Shown piece by piece: positions 59,866 to 64,000 of a DNA stretch of 64,000 nucleotides. The notes beneath the pieces are model-generated. The model made no database searches and was not told the origin of the DNA. It was given only the letters and a program-made list of their open reading frames with translations. How positions within the stretch are numbered: the first letter of the stretch is position 1; each line of letters starts with the position of its first letter. This stretch comes from Juglans regia (Eukaryota; Streptophyta; Magnoliopsida; Fagales; Juglandaceae), in assembly GCF_001411555.2 (NCBI RefSeq), contig NC_049903.1, forward strand, positions 21,889,327-21,953,326. The letters are read 5' to 3'. The translations under genes and the position numbers were made by a program.

Positions 59866-62258
59866 TCAGCTACCATCATTTTCCTTCACTGGATCTGAGC
59901 TCACAATCGGAAGATTTCTTCTGTACTGTGAGGACGTTAACCTCCTCTCCAGTGGCGTTTTTCTTTTACTCACAACAAACCTGTTTACACCCTTTCGCAT
60001 TGGCATTATTGATGGGAAATCCTCATCAGGTATTTGACTCAGCTCTGAGATGTCCTTAATCTGGGCAACACGCCTGAACCACCTCTCTGCCTTGGCTTCC
60101 TCCGACATATCTAGAGGATCTGGTTCCTTCACTGCTGACCCCTCCAAGCTTTTTCCCGTCCATCTCTCTCTAATATTTTCATTTTCTGATTGCTGGGGAG
60201 AACTCGTAAAATTTGGTGTCTCATTCGTATTTTCCTTCCGAGGGTACCAACTTCTGAAATCTGTCTCAGTCAAGTTCTCTCCAGCAGGTTTTTCGCTTAA
60301 TCTTTCTATACTGATGTTTTGATTTCCTCTCTCTTCAATATTATTCCCGTGAAGCACATTGGGTCTAGCATCATATGACTTCTCCAGATGATTCTTTGGC
60401 ATGTCAGAAGCAGAAGTTTCTTCAGCAGCTTCGTTACTCGAAGCTGTTCCATCTGGCTGTGGTTTGTCCTTTGGCTTGGCAGAAGCAGAAGAGTCTTCAG
60501 CACCTTCTTTACTTGAATCCGTTCCCTCTGGCTGTGGTTTGTCCTTTTTAGCAAAGTAGTCAGATGGAAAGGGTACGAATGGTACGAAGTTAGTACTGCT
60601 AGCTTGCTCCATGGCCATACGTCTCTTGTAAGCTGGAGAAGTCAACGAGCGATCCTTCTTCTTGCTGACAACAAATCGGTTCTCTCCTTTACGCATTGGC
60701 ATGATCTCAGGGAAGTCCTCATCCGAAATTGCACTAGAGAGATCTGTAACATTATGCAGTTCTGCTACCCTCTTGAACCATCTCTCAGATTTTTCAGCTT
60801 CTTGATTCTCCTTATTCTTATTCTCAATCTGGCTCACAGGGTTCTGAGACTGCTGTAAACTGCCTCCTGACTTGTCTGACTCATTGCTCCCAGAAGCATT
60901 GCTTGTCCACTCAATAGTGTTTGAAGCAAGAGATTTCTGGTTGTCTCTCAATGGCTTCTCACTCCCCTGTGGTATTGCATTTTCAGGCTGGGCAAACATA
61001 TCTGCGGGCAATGGCACGAATGGAACATAATTGGAATTGCTTCCACCAGGGGGGCCATACTGTGAAGAAGTTGTACCGGAGGAATAATGGGGTCCATCTG
61101 ATCCAGCATTACGTCCCGCAGTTATATTCTTATTGTAAGATTCAGAAACAACAGGTGTGTGACCAAGAATCTTATCTAAACCCTGACTGATTGTCGAGTT
61201 TGGACCCACACTTCTTAAATCATTGCCCTCAGGAGAGTCATCACTACCTAAGTTCCTTTGGTATTTAGCATTGGCCAGCCTCCTCTCCAAAGGTGTCTTC
61301 CTCGTGCTCACTACAAATCTATTTACCCCTTTTCTCAAGGGCATTATTTCAGGAAAATCTTCATCTGCTATGGCACTGCTCATGTCAGAACTACTATCAA
61401 GCTGAGAAACCTTACTGAACCATCGTTGTGCCTTCTCTTCATTGGCAGCCAACCTGCTATCAATGCCAGCCTTATTGGTGTTTGTTCCATTTCCATACCC
61501 CACTCCTGATATGCTGTGGGCACTACCAAGCAAGATTTCTCCAGGTCGCTTACAGTCACACCTTAAACATACTCTGTTCCTCCCATAATTAAAGAAATCA
61601 CATCTGAAAATGAAAAAGTCAAGCTGAAGTTCACCATTTTTCATTGGAATGGATCGACCAATCAACAAGGCAAAGGAAAAACGAAATAATGGGGCGATAC
61701 TTACTGTGGACACTCCCACTCACCACCAGTCAACTGTCTCTTTGGTCGTGTCTCCTCACATTCAAGGCATTTCATGTTTCTCGCAAAGTTCATGAAACTA
61801 CACCTGCAAAATAAAGATAATAAAAGAAGTACTACTTATCCAAGAAGATGCCAGATAATAATTAAAATAACTCAGATATATGTTTTCTCCATTGATTCCA
61901 GCCAAACACAGTAAATCAAATTATAAAACAAGCTTCCCTAATTCAAGAAACTTTTTAGGCCATAAAGAGGACTCTACCTTGGGCAAATCCAATCGCCTCT
62001 TTTCATTTCAACTGTTTGCCCAACATGACTCGGTGTTTGTCCAGATCTCTCAGGGGAGTGCTTTTGATGAGACCCAACAGTGTTTGATTGTGAGGAGCTG
62101 TAGCTCAGCTTGGCAAATTCGCTTAACAGATTCCGGACAGATGTTTCCACAGTTTCTCTGTCACAAATACTTTTTTCTGAAGAAACAGATCCGTTGCTGA
62201 CATAACTCAGTATAAATTTCATCAAATCAACAGTGACCGCTTTATTGGAATCTGATAC
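59866..62258 (-). CDS. VAR3: Zinc finger protein VAR3, chloroplastic (3' part)
   Basis: Visible exons are 62258-61978, 61803-61705 and 61603-59866, joined in frame with GT-AG introns. Earlier exons, including the chloroplast transit peptide, lie off the window. Two RanBP2-type zinc fingers are built across exon junctions: DWICPRCSFMNFARNMKCLEC and EWECPQCDFFNYGRNRVCLRC. Three copies of a module of about 60 residues follow (RWF.RV...DEDFP.IMP.RKG.NRFVVS.RKTPLERRL), the last at the C-terminus. In Arabidopsis VAR3 is a plastid protein needed for chloroplast and palisade development. The final exon also carries a 25-residue tandem duplication (KDKPQP.GT.SS.E). No stop or shift is seen in the visible part. 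Confidence 0.93.
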
Positions 62259-62687
62259 CTATAGATTGGCAAACAACATGATCTTCTCACTTTAGTGATA
62301 GTAACTGTCAAATACTTGAACTAAAGCTCAAATATTAATGCCAAAATCTAAAATTAAAACATAATTAAAAAGAGTGCAAAAAATTTCAAATTAGTGTCAT
62401 TTAAAGTGAGTAAAAATCATGATATATGTTCCAGACGTAACATCCATTTTAAATAATCTAGACTAGACATCATAAATGCAGTCATGTATAGCTTCAGGCT
62501 TGAACTAGGTGGTTCGAATACTTGTTAATCACTCTTGTCATTCCTTTCTCCTCCATTCCTTAGAAAAACTCTATATGTCTAGATGTCAGCTCAAGTAGTC
62601 TTGGCCATTCTAATTATATATCAAGTTCGTGTCTTTTTGTTTTCCCTCTTCCTAGGAGATAAACTGAGAGAGAGAGAAGACTGAGAC
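62259..62687. other. Probable VAR3 intron
   Basis: A splice acceptor (CTATAG) lies just above 62258, so this is intron sequence on the minus strand. It is AT-rich, with a short GA run at 62667-62680. No exon is recognised. Confidence 0.6.
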
Positions 62688-63117
62688 TGTAATGCCCCAA
62701 TAGAAGAACCAAACCACATGGCCTATACTCCAAAAGGACTAGTCAATGATAGAATAGAAGCCCTATTGGAACCTTATAAAGAACAAGAACTTATCTTTCC
62801 CAAGCAATGTGGAATCCCATACACCACCTACCCTTATCATATGGGGTATTACAATCTTCCCCCCCTTAAATTTCCTACGTCCTCGTCGGGCCGTCAATCG
62901 TAGGTGACACGGCTCAAGTCCCACATTTCTGGTTGAGATAGGCTCTGATACCATTTGTAACACCCCAATGGATGACCCAAACCACATAACCTATACTTCA
63001 AAAGATTAGTCAATGATACAATTGGAGCCTTATTGAAACCTTATAAAGAGCAATAATTTCTCATTTCCAAGCAACGTGAGATCTCATATACCACCTACTC
63101 TTATATTTATCATATGG
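62688..63117 (-). mobile_element. TRIM: miniature LTR retrotransposon
   Basis: Two direct repeats of about 160 bp, at 62688-62853 (complete, TGTAATGCCCC...GGGGTATTACA) and 62956-63117 (outer end lost), flank only 102 bases. On the minus strand the order is LTR, then TGGTATCAGAGCC (complement of 62941-62953, a perfect initiator-Met primer site), then a short spacer, then AAGGGGGGGAAGAT (purine tract, complement of 62854-62867), then LTR. Size and parts define a TRIM. It encodes nothing and probably lies in a VAR3 intron. Confidence 0.85.
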
Positions 63118-64000
63118 CCCCCACAGAGACTCCTGCAGAGGCACCTATTGAACCAAAGTCTAACATGAAGGAACATGAAAATAACAACAAATCACACTCT
63201 CCTGTCGAGACAACTTATGAAACCAAATCATAAAAAGAAGTAAACAAAGGAATCTACTGGACCAGAGTCACCAAAAAAGAAAACCCCGAAATCAATGAAG
63301 GCTGAATTGAATATTGCAAAGAAGCCTCTTGGTAGTAAATTTTAGAACTCCAGACAAGATAAAGGTGGTCCACAAGCTCAGTGGAAACAAAGAAAGAATA
63401 ATAAGCGTGTATTGAAGGGCAATATAGAAAGCAGAAATAGTGGAGAAGAGGTTATAAAACAGAATTCTAGAGAAGAAGACAATGAGAAGAACGTCATTAA
63501 TGAAGAGCCAAAAGGAGAAGCCATCAGCCTAAAAATAACCAAGAGAAGATCACTGAGTTGGAAAAGCACAAACCAAAAGGGAGAAATGAAGGAAGGCATC
63601 GTATTCAAACAGTAGTACTGAGAGTCAAAAGAACAAACAAAAACATGATGGCACTAAACCTGCTGTGAACAGGTCGACATACTGACAGCTTTACTTATAA
63701 AAAATAAAACTAAAAGAAAAGGGAAACACAACAAAGAAGATTGGCACAAGGAGAATCAAAGCCGAAAGGAAACAAAGGAGTCTTTTAAGAAGTGTTGTGA
63801 AAAGGAGTTTGAGATCAGAAGTGTACATAGAAGAGATTGATGGGTTTAACTGTTAAAGCAGATAGAGGAAAAAAGACAATTCAGATATCGTTCACCGAGT
63901 CAACAAACATAGCCTTGCACTTGTCCTTGTTTAGATTATTAACTATGTTATCATTTTCAAATTTATTTGTTGGAGTCGGAGTTCAAAACTCGGAGCCGAT
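63118..64000 (+). other. Decayed Lys/Glu-rich coding relic or unknown sequence
   Basis: From about 63270 to 63613 one plus frame is open except for one TAG and reads a Lys/Glu/Asn-rich protein (KKKTPKSMKAELNIAKKPLG, NSRQDKGGPQAQWKQRKNNK). 63118-63240 looks similar in another frame. The composition suggests a pseudogene or retroelement ORF1, but I do not recognise the family. The sharp border with the TRIM at 63118 suggests a later rearrangement. Confidence 0.3.

Noticed and set aside
60050..61509. Plus-strand frames across the VAR3 last exon
   Set aside because: They are antisense shadows of a long conserved exon.

Overview
This 64 kb window is nuclear DNA of a woody dicot. It is AT-rich, with small host genes split by introns and buried in transposon-derived sequence. 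One abundant MITE family (ends reading GTTTGGATAGTGAGATGAG) reminds me of repeats in Fagales tree genomes such as Juglandaceae. That placement is from memory and is an inference.

Three host genes are readable, all on the minus strand. (1) A GT47 exostosin-family glycosyltransferase of the ARAD1-like group has two exons (13339-15571). (2) NADH-cytochrome b5 reductase (CBR1) has nine exons, whose joined frame gives a complete 278-residue protein (24711-30679). (3) The 3' part of the chloroplast zinc-finger protein gene VAR3 lies at 59866-62258, and its first exons lie beyond the right edge. Each gene carries transposon debris: a MITE in the ARAD1-like intron, a MITE and a LINE fragment in CBR1 introns, and a miniature LTR element upstream of the first visible VAR3 exon, probably intronic. 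A FAR1/FHY3-type reading frame at the left edge (1-1036) is broken.

The rest is mobile DNA. 5126-12493 is a structurally complete but mutated Ty1/copia element with matching 5-bp target duplications. 18257-22134 is a Ty3/gypsy relic followed by an LTR-like block. 33470 to about 40580 holds a PIF/Harbinger-type transposon whose Myb-like ORF1 and DDE transposase both splice into open frames. 40697-43399 is a coding-poor LTR element inserted into a MITE. 43725-57417 is the most striking unit: a Ty3/gypsy-related element with LTRs of about 4.3 kb that keeps only a damaged gag. It also sits inside a MITE, and two unrelated solo LTRs (2.2 and 3.3 kb) lie inside its 5' LTR. Every boundary in this nest can be read from 5-bp duplications and from the uninterrupted sister LTR. 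A LINE RNase H fragment follows at about 57.6-58.2 kb, and a TRIM lies at 62.7-63.1 kb.

I saw no rRNA, CRISPR array, organelle insert or convincing tRNA gene. No wholly new cellular system is apparent. The points most worth following are the gag-only giant-LTR element and its nest, the apparently intact Harbinger-type element beside many similar MITEs, the SINE-like unit and palindromic GC array in the copia leader, and the GC-rich hairpin beside CBR1.
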